Positions 1 to 7,244 of a DNA stretch of 64,000 bases are shown here, one piece after another (within the stretch, counting starts at the first letter, position 1; each line of letters starts with the position of its first letter). The DNA lies in NCBI RefSeq assembly GCF_022647505.1, contig NZ_CP071409.1, positions 3,162,001 to 3,226,000 on the forward strand. Direction: 5' to 3'. The notes under the pieces are model-generated. The model was not told the DNA's origin, made no database searches, and was given only the letters and a program-made list of their open reading frames with translations. Source of the DNA: [Pantoea] beijingensis (GTDB lineage: Bacteria > Pseudomonadota > Gammaproteobacteria > Enterobacterales > Enterobacteriaceae). The position numbers were made by a program, and so were the translations under genes.

Positions 1-1146
1 GAAACCGCGGGTACTCTGCGCCACATCTTTTGCCTGACGGAAGACATCGCTATGTGGCAGACCCAAAGACTCGCGCGCTTTAGTGGTTAACCCACGCCCG
101 ATAATCAGAGGAATACGTCCACCCGCACGCACTTCATCAAGTAGCACGTCGGTTTTCAGCGCAAAATTAGCCAGCACTTCGCCGGTTTCGTGATTACACA
201 CTTCACCTTTATAAGGCCAGATATCGATCACATCGCCGGTGTTCAGTTGATCAACATCCACTTCGATCGGCAGTGCACCAGCATCTTCCATAGTGTTAAA
301 GAAAATTGGCGCAATTTTTCCGCCCAGGACAACGCCGCCGCCTTTTTTGTTGGGTACGAATGGGAGATCATCGCCCATAAACCACAACACGGAGTTAGTC
401 GCAGACTTACGCGAAGAACCGGTACCCACAACGTCACCGACATAAGCCAGCGGGAAGCCTTTAGCCTGCAGTGCTTCAATCTGCTTAATCGGGCCAACGT
501 TACCGGCATCGTCGGGTTCGATACCTTCACGGGCATTTTTCAGCATGGCTAAAGCGTGCAGTGGGATATCCGGACGCGACCAGGCATCAGGCGCCGGAGA
601 AAGATCGTCGGTATTGGTTTCACCGCTGACTTTAAAGACGGTAACGGTAATTTTTTCTGCCAGCTCAGAGCGTGACGTAAACCATTCCGCATCGGCCCAG
701 GACTGCATCACTTTCTTCGCGTGTTCGTTGCCCGCTTTGGCCTTCTCTTCTACATCGTAGAAGCTATCGAACATCAGCAGCGTATGGGAGAGTGCTTTAC
801 CTGCAATAGGCGCCAGTTTGGCATCATCAAGTGCATCGATAAGCGGATGGATATTGTAACCGCCTTGCATTGTGCCCAGCAGTTCAACGGCTTTTTCAGG
901 GGTAACCAGAGGAGATGTTGCTTCGCCTTTCGCGATAGCGGCCAGGAAACCGGCTTTTACATAAGCCGCTTCATCAACGCCTGGCGGGACTCGATTGATT
1001 AATAGATCACACAGGAATTCTTCTTCACCCGCTGGCGGGTTTTTCAGCAGTTCAACCAGCGCGGCCATTTGGGAAGCATCTAACGGTTTAGGAACAATCC
1101 CTTCGGCTGCACGCTCGGCAACGTGCTTACGGTATTCTTCTAGCAC
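1..1146 (-). CDS. acnB: Aconitate hydratase B, N-terminal 382 residues (3' end outside window)
   Basis: AcnB is the main TCA-cycle aconitase, a cytoplasmic [4Fe-4S] enzyme that isomerises citrate and isocitrate. The visible 382 residues cover the HEAT-like N-terminal domain (about 1-160) and the swivel domain (about 165-370), with the conserved GTGSSRKSATN segment at about 241-251. The iron-sulfur cysteines lie further downstream, beyond the window edge. The start is a GTG at 1146-1144: it gives the family N-terminus (LEEYRKHVAERAAEG) and is preceded by a GAGGAG ribosome binding site. The full family length is about 865 residues, so more than half of the gene is missing only because the window ends. 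Identity is near certain from near-complete agreement with the E. coli protein over this stretch. Confidence 0.97.
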   Translation of the reverse strand, partial: MLEEYRKHVAERAAEGIVPKPLDASQMAALVELLKNPPAGEEEFLCDLLINRVPPGVDEAAYVKAGFLAAIAKGEATSPLVTPEKAVELLGTMQGGYNIHPLIDALDDAKLAPIAGKALSHTLLMFDSFYDVEEKAKAGNEHAKKVMQSWADAEWFTSRSELAEKITVTVFKVSGETNTDDLSPAPDAWSRPDIPLHALAMLKNAREGIEPDDAGNVGPIKQIEALQAKGFPLAYVGDVVGTGSSRKSATNSVLWFMGDDLPFVPNKKGGGVVLGGKIAPIFFNTMEDAGALPIEVDVDQLNTGDVIDIWPYKGEVCNHETGEVLANFALKTDVLLDEVRAGGRIPLIIGRGLTTKARESLGLPHSDVFRQAKDVAQSTRGF

Positions 1147-1599
1147 GACGTTCTCCTCGCTCTCATTGTATTTGGCGTTCCGGCACCCAAGGTTCACACC
1201 AATGTGATCACCGATCATACCCGCTATACTTCAGGCTGCAGATTGATTAGCAACAGCTGCAAATTATTTTGGGTATCTGTGTAGGGGAAGGTGCCCGGTT
1301 CCGCGTTGGGCAGCATAGCAGGATTTCGATTGCTTGTTAATCCGTTTACAAAAAAGCAACATTCAAGTATTTTGCGCAGAAACCTACGTTTACCATGCTG
1401 CAGAGCGATTTTCGCCGCGGCTACCTGAAAAAATCTTATGCTACGATCCTTTTTGTTAAGTAAAGCTGATGACCACTTAAATCAGGCAAAATAACTGACG
1501 ACTATCCTGGGTTATGGCCAGCAGGGTCACGTGTGGGTTACCGGGTTCCGGAGCCCACACCTGTTTTTAGGGCAAGAAATTTTTCCTGCCCCATTTTAC
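1147..1599. other. Intergenic region between acnB and the GltI-like gene
   Basis: About 450 bp without a gene. It must hold the acnB promoter(s), but I cannot place a confident -35/-10 pair. Visible structure: the ATACCC...GGGTAT palindromic element at 1217-1276 (listed separately); an inverted repeat at 1531-1560 with arms GTGTGGG and CCCACAC followed on the plus strand by CTGTTTTT; and a second hairpin at 1571-1590 (GGCAAGAAA/TTTCCTGCC), close behind the stop of the GltI-like gene. The second may end that transcript, but it lacks a U-tract in that direction. Confidence 0.6.
1217..1276. repeat. 60-bp imperfect palindromic element ending ATACCC/GGGTAT
   Basis: The left arm starts ATACCCGCTATACTTCAGG and the reverse complement of the right arm starts ATACCCAAAATAATTTGCAG, so the element is an imperfect palindrome with six identical terminal bases at each end. 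A 63-bp relative with the same termini lies at 20832-20894. Elements with similar ATACCC termini and CAAGTTGCAG-like arms are scattered through enterobacterial genomes, often with an ERIC-like core. This one looks collapsed to its ends. The family assignment is from memory, not from a search. Confidence 0.45.
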
Positions 1600-2499
1600 T
1601 TACAGCACGTTGTTATTGGGATGAGCGAAGAGCGCTTTCATCTCTTCAGACATCTCAAAATTCATGTTCAGGCCCTTAGGCGGTATCGGCTGCATAAACC
1701 ATTTTTTATACCAACCGGTTGCCTCGCCGGAGGTTTGCGCCCCGGCTATCGTGTCATTAACCAATGCGGTAAATTCAGGATCGTTTTTACGCATCATGCA
1801 GCCATAGGCTTCATGGGATTGTGCCGTACCCACAATTTCCCATTGATCCGGGTGGCGTGCTTTCGCTCTGTCACCTGCCAGCAACGCATCATCCATCATA
1901 AAAGCAACCGCACGCCCACTCTCCAGGGTCTGGAAAGAGGATGTTCCCCCTTCTTTGGCACTGATAAGGCGCATTTTCATATCTTTATTGCTGTTCATTT
2001 GGTTGAGCAGTATTTCCGATGTCGCCCCGCTGCTGGTGACCACGGTTTTACCCTGTAAATCAGCAAAATCCTTTATACCACTGCCTTTTTTCGTCATCAG
2101 ACGCGTCCCGGCAATAAAGATTGAATCTGAAAACGCGACCTGCTGCTGACGCTCTTTATTGTTAGTGGTTGAGCCGCATTCAAAGTCATAGACTTTATTA
2201 TTCAACAGCGGGATGCGGTTAGGCGACGTGATAGGCAGGAATGAAACCTCGATATTCGGTTTATTCAGCTTCTTTTTAATGGCTTCCACAATTTTAGTAG
2301 AGTACTCCTGTGAATAGCCCATCACATTTTTAGCATCATCCTGATAAGAAAAGGGAATGTTGGACTCCCGATATCCCACAACCACCACATTACTGTCATT
2401 GATTTTTTTTAAGGTTCCGGTCAACTCTTCCGCGCCTACAGCAGTGATAACCGACAGACCGGCACTCACTATTATTGCGTTGATCAACGCACTCTTCAT
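1600..2499 (-). CDS. gltI: GltI-like glutamate/aspartate ABC transporter periplasmic binding protein (orphan)
   Basis: This 299-residue periplasmic solute-binding protein captures acidic amino acids for an ABC importer. It resembles E. coli GltI along its length: VVGYRESNIPFSYQDD near 40-55, NRIPLL, DFECGSTTNN, a SGATSE segment, SGRAVAFMMDDALLAG and PIPPKGLNMNFE at the C-terminus. The two cysteines (in DFECGS and AYGCMM) correspond to the family disulfide. The start at 2499 gives a signal peptide (MKSALINAIIVSAGL..., cleavage probably after AVGA) and has AAGGGG upstream; a longer upstream reading has no support. The usual gltJKL permease and ATPase genes are not beside it, so it is an orphan and may be a second copy. 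It sits between acnB and CRISPR array 1. Confidence 0.85.
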   Translation of the reverse strand: MKSALINAIIVSAGLSVITAVGAEELTGTLKKINDSNVVVVGYRESNIPFSYQDDAKNVMGYSQEYSTKIVEAIKKKLNKPNIEVSFLPITSPNRIPLLNNKVYDFECGSTTNNKERQQQVAFSDSIFIAGTRLMTKKGSGIKDFADLQGKTVVTSSGATSEILLNQMNSNKDMKMRLISAKEGGTSSFQTLESGRAVAFMMDDALLAGDRAKARHPDQWEIVGTAQSHEAYGCMMRKNDPEFTALVNDTIAGAQTSGEATGWYKKWFMQPIPPKGLNMNFEMSEEMKALFAHPNNNVL

Positions 2500-2817
2500 A
2501 CACAACCCCTTAGCATTAGTATAATTGTCCCTGACGTGCTCATTTTGCAGGCGATATAATCGCGCACTGGCAACATAAGGCAGTTGGAACAGGCAGGTCA
2601 CGATGCAATAATCACGCCATCGGTCAGGCCAGCCCTGGCAGGCTCTGAACCGTAAATGGCGACGCACAGTATTGTCTTAAAATGGGGAAGAATGCATGGA
2701 GAATGTGCAATTAGAATCGTGAACTTTTTGTTGCGATCGTTTTTCCTTATTCGCTTGTTTCTGAGTGTTCAGGAGGGCAAGAATCAACGGCAAGGCATTC
2801 ACTAAAATCTGCAGGGA
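2500..2817. other. Intergenic region between the GltI-like gene and the distal end of CRISPR array 1
   Basis: About 320 bp. It holds the unmapped promoter of the GltI-like gene, then T-rich sequence running up to the trailer end of array 1. No gene, tRNA or convincing terminator was seen. Confidence 0.5.
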
Positions 2818-3746
2818 TCTCTAAGCTGCCTGTACGGCAGTGAACACGAAGAGAAAGCTTGAGCTATCTAAGCTTGATTTCTAAGCTGCCTGTACGGCAG
2901 TGAACTAAAGATGCTCAGGTTACATCCTCAGTACGTCTTTCTAAGCTGCCTGTACGGCAGTGAACTGGCGCACAGGAATGGGGGGCGTGACAGGTCTTTT
3001 CTAAGCTGCCTGTACGGCAGTGAACTATTAGCTGAACCGGTATTTTCTCCGCTTCCGTTTCTAAGCTGCCTGTACGGCAGTGAACTCGGGCAGCACATGG
3101 AGGTTTTGACCGAGCAATTTCTAAGCTGCCTGTACGGCAGTGAACAAATGGCGGCACCTTTAATACCTTATGTGGCATTTCTAAGCTGCCTGTACGGCAG
3201 TGAACTTAACGGGCCGCTTATTGTGGCCCTTTTTATTTTTCTAAGCTGCCTGTACGGCAGTGAACATTCATTACCGTTTTCTGGCTCAAAATATTCAGTT
3301 TCTAAGCTGCCTGTACGGCAGTGAACAGCAGCACATCTACGGCCTGCCGGATTACATCTTTCTAAGCTGCCTGTACGGCAGTGAACTTCAAAGAAGCCAC
3401 GCTGGGCAACTATGATCCTTTCTAAGCTGCCTGTACGGCAGTGAACATCAGGTAAGTGTCATCGTACCGGCGCAACGTTTTCTAAGCTGCCTGTACGGCA
3501 GTGAACAGATTCACGATCCTGTCAGGATGGATTCTGGTTTTCTAAGCTGCCTGTACGGCAGTGAACGATTTTTAGGTGCAATGTGAACTAATTCGGAGTT
3601 TCTAAGCTGCCTGTACGGCAGTGAACGAAACCGCGAACCTTCTGTTGCCACTTCAAGCTTTCTAAGCTGCCTGTACGGCAGTGAACATTTCTCGCTTATT
3701 CCCGCCATCATCCGTTTCTTTCTAAGCTGCCTGTACGGCAGTGAAC
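2818..3746 (-). CRISPR. Type I-F CRISPR array 1: 16 repeats, 15 spacers
   Basis: Repeat starts are 2818, 2878, 2938, 2998, 3058, 3118, 3178, 3238, 3299, 3359, 3419, 3479, 3539, 3599, 3659 and 3719. The 28-nt repeat, read on the minus strand, begins GTTCACTGCCGTACAGGCAG and ends in the 8-nt tag CTTAGAAA. It forms the CTGCC/GGCAG stem-loop cut by Cas6f. Spacers are 32 nt except the one after 3238, which is 33 nt. The copy at 2818 carries TCT instead of TTT at its outer end, as expected for an old trailer repeat, which puts the leader on the right (3747 onward) and transcription leftward. The spacer at 3206-3237 contains a terminator-like hairpin (GGGCC...GGCCC then TTTTTATT), presumably copied from an invader. 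Confidence 0.98.
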
Positions 3747-3860
3747 CGAAGCTAAAAATCTCATCTTATTGTTATAAAATGGAAATTTACCATTCTCCGT
3801 AAAAAACCCTTTTTTATATTAAAATCCCCTCTTATTAAAAATCAATAGGATACGTAAAGG
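3747..3860 (-). promoter_or_regulatory. CRISPR array 1 leader with AACCCTTTTTT motif and IHF-like site
   Basis: AT-rich sequence directly abutting the leader-proximal repeat. An AACCCTTTTTT motif lies at 3805-3815 and a near-match to the IHF consensus (AATCAATAGGATA against WATCAANNNNTTR, one mismatch) at 3840-3852, about 94 bp from the repeat. Array 2 has the same two motifs at almost the same distances. IHF bending of the leader is known to support spacer integration in type I-E and I-F systems; its role here is inferred. Confidence 0.75.
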
Positions 3861-3969
3861 GCAAAAAAAAGGGTCGCTTAATCGACATTACTGAGCGCTA
3901 TCAGAGCAACGGAAATATTGAGGAATTTACCGTATCGCTATCTACACCGTTTAACGTAATGACTTCAGG

Positions 3970-4305
3970 CTATACCATCATCAACCGCTTAAATAATAAT
4001 TGTTTGATATCTTGCCGCTGGGCGAGGATGGCATAAACCGTTATTGTCATATCGTTAATCGAATACAACACCCGATATCCATTCAATGTATTAAATTCAC
4101 GATATTTAGCACAGCCCAGTTTCAGCAACTCCGGCAAAATCTGGCAACCAGAAGGAAAAGCCGCGACCCGTTCCTCAAACTGCTCAATCACCTGCCGTAA
4201 AATACGCTGCGGGTCTTCCCCCACCGGTTGCAGATGGCTGACAATATCGTCCAGGCAATGTCTTACCGTTCTGGTGTATTCAAAAACCACCGCAGTTTTC
4301 TTCAT
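3970..4305 (-). CDS. ParE/RelE-superfamily toxin of a type II toxin-antitoxin pair
   Basis: A small protein of 111 residues (113 if the first of three consecutive ATGs at 4311 is used). The third ATG is preferred because the GGA of the ribosome binding site then lies about 8 nt upstream. The C-terminal half, KYREFNTLNGYRVLYSINDMTITVYAILAQRQDIKQLL, has the β-strand pattern of RelE/ParE toxins, with the R-V-L-Y core and a QRQD(I) segment where many of them have HxRQ/D. Members act as ribosome-dependent mRNases or gyrase poisons; which applies here cannot be read from the sequence. The gene follows the antitoxin by under 30 bp on the same strand, the usual antitoxin-first order. It is located between cas6f and the array 1 leader. 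Confidence 0.75.
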   Translation of the reverse strand: MKKTAVVFEYTRTVRHCLDDIVSHLQPVGEDPQRILRQVIEQFEERVAAFPSGCQILPELLKLGCAKYREFNTLNGYRVLYSINDMTITVYAILAQRQDIKQLLFKRLMMV

Positions 4306-4329
4306 CATCATGATCCATCGCGAATGAGA

Positions 4330-4563
4330 TCACCGGCCTATCCCTGCCAGCAACTGCTCTTTGGAAAGTACGTGACCTTCTGCTTTATCTTTCTCTGAAA
4401 GTGTAAGGAATTTAAGTAACGCAATAGCATTCTCGCGCTGTTGCTGTGCTTCATAGGATTCAATAACGTAGGCAGGAACACCGTTTTGTGTCACCAGAAT
4501 AGGTTCCTGCAGATCAAGCGAGGCTGCATTTTTCTTTATATAGCTGATGGTTTCAATTTTCAT
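4330..4563 (-). CDS. Phd/YefM-type antitoxin
   Basis: A 77-residue protein (78 from the alternative ATG at 4566). The N-terminus MKIETISYIKKNAASLDLQEPILVTQNGVPAYVIESYE has the Phd/YefM fold signature: a short dimerising DNA-binding region with PILVTQNGxPAYVI, then a helical C-terminal tail that would wrap the toxin. It is the first gene of the pair with the ParE/RelE-like toxin. Phd/YefM antitoxins repress their own promoter, and a perfect 7-7-7 inverted repeat lies just upstream at 4590-4610. Confidence 0.8.
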   Translation of the reverse strand: MKIETISYIKKNAASLDLQEPILVTQNGVPAYVIESYEAQQQRENAIALLKFLTLSEKDKAEGHVLSKEQLLAGIGR

Positions 4564-4589
4564 CATATTTCCCGCCAGTGAGTATCAGA

Positions 4590-4610
4590 CTGAATATTGT
4601 CCTTATTCAG
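4590..4610. promoter_or_regulatory. Probable autorepression operator of the toxin-antitoxin pair
   Basis: CTGAATA-ttgtcct-TATTCAG is a perfect inverted repeat with 7-bp arms and a 7-bp spacer, 27-47 bp upstream of the antitoxin start. Its position and symmetry fit a Phd/YefM dimer operator. Binding is inferred. Confidence 0.5.
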
Positions 4611-4659
4611 ACTTCACACAATAATGCGTACATTTTTTGTGATAGGCGGTAGGTCATTC

Positions 4660-4697
4660 TATCCCGGGTAACAGAGAAAACACCGTTACCCGGGATA
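4660..4697. repeat. 13-bp perfect inverted repeat downstream of cas6f
   Basis: TATCCCGGGTAAC (4660-4672) and GTTACCCGGGATA (4685-4697) are exact reverse complements separated by 12 bp. The element lies between the csy4 stop (4723) and the antitoxin promoter. It would make a very stable hairpin at the end of the csy mRNA, but neither strand has the U-tract of a classical intrinsic terminator. It may act as an mRNA 3' stabiliser, a Rho-assisted end or a protein site. Confidence 0.6.
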
Positions 4698-4722
4698 ACC
4701 TGCGGATTGATCTTTCCCCGCC

Positions 4723-5277
4723 TCAAAACCAGGGGATCGTCGCCGAAGCGCTCAAACCGTAGCTGCTAAAATCTCCCGCTATTGCCTGCGTGCCAGGCTC
4801 ACCGTGTCGAATAAACAGGCGAAAGGCCTGCCCGGTTGAGAGGCTATTCATGGCAATAAAGGGTAATGAGGTTCGCTGCTCATCGGTAACTAATCGTTTC
4901 TGCTCCGCTTCCTGCGCCGTCAACCACCCTTTACGCACCGAACGACGCATCAGGCGTGCAGCACTGCTTTTTACCTGCACCCGACTCACCGTACGGTACT
5001 GTACTTTTTCCGGAACCTGCATAACAGCCGTTGTTTCACAGTAATCCCGTAGCCCTTTCCGCCACGCCATCGCTTCCAGCTCGGTCAGCGCCGCTTGTGT
5101 TCCATGTAAACGCATCACATTGCCCAGCAGGGTGTTGTGCTGCGGGAAACTAACGCCGATATCACCACGGTTTCTGGCACCCAGCGCGCGATGCAGTTTG
5201 GCAAATAACGCCGCCATCAGCATGGTGTCACTGAATTCGGGATCGGGCAGTACACGAATATCCTGAAAATGGTCCAT
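4723..5277 (-). CDS. csy4: Cas6f/Csy4 CRISPR repeat endoribonuclease
   Basis: Cas6f binds the repeat hairpin, cuts at its 3' base and stays on the crRNA as part of the Csy complex. The 184-residue protein starts MDHFQDIRVLPDPEF at 5277; upstream in-frame ATGs overlap csy3 and give no homology. His29 (KLHRAL) is at the position of the catalytic histidine of Pseudomonas aeruginosa Csy4. The arginine-rich helix that enters the RNA major groove is RRSVRKGW (111-118). The conserved SLSTGQAFRLFIRHG segment at about 145-159 carries the active-site serine region. It is the last gene of csy1-csy2-csy3-csy4 and follows csy3 by about 10 bp. Confidence 0.95.
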   Translation of the reverse strand: MDHFQDIRVLPDPEFSDTMLMAALFAKLHRALGARNRGDIGVSFPQHNTLLGNVMRLHGTQAALTELEAMAWRKGLRDYCETTAVMQVPEKVQYRTVSRVQVKSSAARLMRRSVRKGWLTAQEAEQKRLVTDEQRTSLPFIAMNSLSTGQAFRLFIRHGEPGTQAIAGDFSSYGLSASATIPWF

Positions 5278-5287
5278 ACTGGCCGCC

Positions 5288-6280
5288 TTATTCCGCTTTT
5301 TCACCAAATACGCCGCCACGGATCAATACGGCCATCACATAATGCTGTTGCTCTACCGCCGGTTTATCCCCTTTGGTCACCCAGTTATCCAGCAGCGTAT
5401 AAAAATCCATTTTCTCTTTGGGTTGCCGGCAAGCAAGCCCCCGGCTGGTTACCGAGCCGTAAGGTTCGATAGCAATCGCCCCCAGTTCCTGCGCCATAGG
5501 GTGCCAGGTATCAATGGTGCGCAATGCGTTGCCGATTTTCTGTGAGTGCATCGCGGCAATGCCATCGACCTGATAAAGCACTTTGCTTTTTGTACTGTTG
5601 TTGTCCAGCACCAGCTCCTGAGAAGGAAAAACCTCCTGGCCCTGACCTAAACACACCGTCGCTTCAACCTTAAATAAAGCGAAACTCTTCCCAAGCAGCC
5701 CCTGCTCAATTTCATCGGCCAGTGCTTTCAACTGGTCATCCGGCTGGGAAAAATCACGGATACTGTAACGGTATGCATCAAACTCCCAGCGTTGACTGCC
5801 CTGCACCACCACGCGTATTTGCTCCGCTCCGACCCGGTTACGCCACAAAAAACGGCCATTGGCGAGGTTCGCCGCATAACGCGCGGCCAGTACGCCAAAA
5901 CCATGTTCGTTGATATACGCATTAATGACCGCGCTAAGTTCATCCTGGTAGGCCCGGTCATTACATACTGAAGGCTCGGCAAGATTACCCAATACGCGCA
6001 GCGTAAAACTGACTTTCAGCGTATCGTCATCAACGGGAAGGGAAGCAACATCGACACGCTGTAGATTAGCTTTCTGAATTTCTGCATCCAGCTTCGCCTT
6101 ATCGCTGGCGATGGCATTTTTCAGCCGGTTGGAGATAGTGCCGCGTACCGCCTTTTCCTGCACGGCGATCGGCTTCCAGTGTTCTCCGCCCTGTTTGCCG
6201 GCGTACATGACCGCGTCAGAATTCGCCAGTTTGCGCTCAAATGCCAGTACGGATGCGGTTTTTATTTGTGCCTTTGCCAT
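5288..6280 (-). CDS. csy3: Cas7f/Csy3 backbone subunit of the Csy complex
   Basis: Csy3 forms the six-copy filament along the crRNA in the type I-F interference complex. The 330-residue protein begins [28 protein letters not shown], the family N-terminus, from an ATG at 6280 with AAAGGA upstream; the upstream ATG at 6343 lies inside csy2. The sequence [19 protein letters not shown] and the ends with [16 protein letters not shown] and [10 protein letters not shown] are typical of Csy3. It lies 13 bp after the csy2 stop and 10 bp before csy4. Confidence 0.95.
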   Translation of the reverse strand: MAKAQIKTASVLAFERKLANSDAVMYAGKQGGEHWKPIAVQEKAVRGTISNRLKNAIASDKAKLDAEIQKANLQRVDVASLPVDDDTLKVSFTLRVLGNLAEPSVCNDRAYQDELSAVINAYINEHGFGVLAARYAANLANGRFLWRNRVGAEQIRVVVQGSQRWEFDAYRYSIRDFSQPDDQLKALADEIEQGLLGKSFALFKVEATVCLGQGQEVFPSQELVLDNNSTKSKVLYQVDGIAAMHSQKIGNALRTIDTWHPMAQELGAIAIEPYGSVTSRGLACRQPKEKMDFYTLLDNWVTKGDKPAVEQQHYVMAVLIRGGVFGEKAE

Positions 6281-6293
6281 TGTGGTTAATCCT

Positions 6294-7244
6294 TTAAATG
6301 TCGTCATCGTAATAAGATAAATCGCCAGCCTCTTCGAACGCATCAGCCACGCTCAGCCCCCGGCAGTAGTATCCGGTTTCCGTGGTATGGAAACGCCAAA
6401 AAAGCGCATTGATATCCGTGATACGGTGCAAACCTCGCCATTCACCAAGACCGTATACCGCCTCAGTAAAAGCGAAAGGCGTTTCCGTATCGCGGCTGTT
6501 CGCCACCTCGCCCGCGGCATAAAGTGGGGAAATACGCTGATACCCCGTCATTATCGGCACCAGGTAACCCGCGTGCGGTTTCGCCGCCGTGTGCCACGCC
6601 GCTTTACCGGAGGAGATATTCTCTGACTCCGCGACAATGTTGATCGTGGCGTAATCCAGCCACGCATCGATCAGTTCAGCATGCGGGTTGCGCTGCCGTT
6701 GTTGATTAAAATGCTCCGTAAGCCATAAAGAGCGGTCCAGTAGGGCAAATCCCGGCATCAGTGGCCATTTTAGTGCGCGCCACGCTGCGTCATCCGCTGG
6801 CATGGCTGCCACACGAACCTGACGCAGCGAAGTGATGGTTCCTCCTGCCAGCTTTTGCGTTTGACAGAGGGTTTGCAGATGCGTCGCCAGCGCCTTCATG
6901 CCAGCATCGCCCTGCGCAATTTCCCCCTTGCATTCAAGCAACAGGGAAACCGTCATATGCATCCTCGCCTCTTCATTAAATGAAGCGGTTTTCCCCTCAC
7001 GGGTTAAGGGATTGCGCGTCAGTGAGAATTGATAGTCTCGGCCGGATGTGTGTGCATGAACCTGGTGATGATGACAAATGACCGCACACCCCTCGAAAGT
7101 CAGGCCATGACTTTGCTGTAACTTACGAGAGAGTGCGTGCATATAGCCGAGAAAATGACTGATGGCCGGGAATCCCCAGGTTAATCCCGCTGCCGCGTTG
7201 GCATTCTCAACCTTAAGCCAGGGGAGTATCACTACACTGCTCAT
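6294..7244 (-). CDS. csy2: Cas5f/Csy2 subunit of the Csy complex
   Basis: Csy2 pairs with Csy1 at the 5' handle end of the crRNA and helps recognise the PAM. The 316-residue protein opens with [35 protein letters not shown], a conserved Csy2 start, and contains the family segment [14 protein letters not shown]. Its start codon overlaps the csy1 stop by 4 bp (ATGA), which indicates translational coupling and equal dosage. Confidence 0.94.
   Translation of the reverse strand: MSSVVILPWLKVENANAAAGLTWGFPAISHFLGYMHALSRKLQQSHGLTFEGCAVICHHHQVHAHTSGRDYQFSLTRNPLTREGKTASFNEEARMHMTVSLLLECKGEIAQGDAGMKALATHLQTLCQTQKLAGGTITSLRQVRVAAMPADDAAWRALKWPLMPGFALLDRSLWLTEHFNQQRQRNPHAELIDAWLDYATINIVAESENISSGKAAWHTAAKPHAGYLVPIMTGYQRISPLYAAGEVANSRDTETPFAFTEAVYGLGEWRGLHRITDINALFWRFHTTETGYYCRGLSVADAFEEAGDLSYYDDDI

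Noticed and set aside
1571..1590. Intrinsic terminator for the GltI-like gene
   Set aside because: The stem is present but no U-tract follows in the direction of transcription.
1531..2058. A 175-codon plus-strand frame opposite the GltI-like gene
   Set aside because: The minus strand encodes a clear periplasmic binding protein with signal peptide; the plus frame has no homology.
2911..3324. Open frames with repeated FLSCLYGSE or VHCRTGSLE motifs in the CRISPR arrays (also 13125-13565, 13391-13720, 13638-14300)
   Set aside because: They are translations of the repeat every 60 bp, a multiple of three, which keeps the frame open by arithmetic. There are no ribosome binding sites and no protein family.
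3847..3969. A further small gene between the array 1 leader and the toxin gene
   Set aside because: No frame with a ribosome binding site or homology is visible on either strand; the segment is most likely leader-distal spacer and the toxin 3' end.
6111..6320. Whether csy3 starts at 6343 inside csy2
   Set aside because: The extension has no family match and the ATG at 6280 has a proper ribosome binding site, so the shorter start was used.
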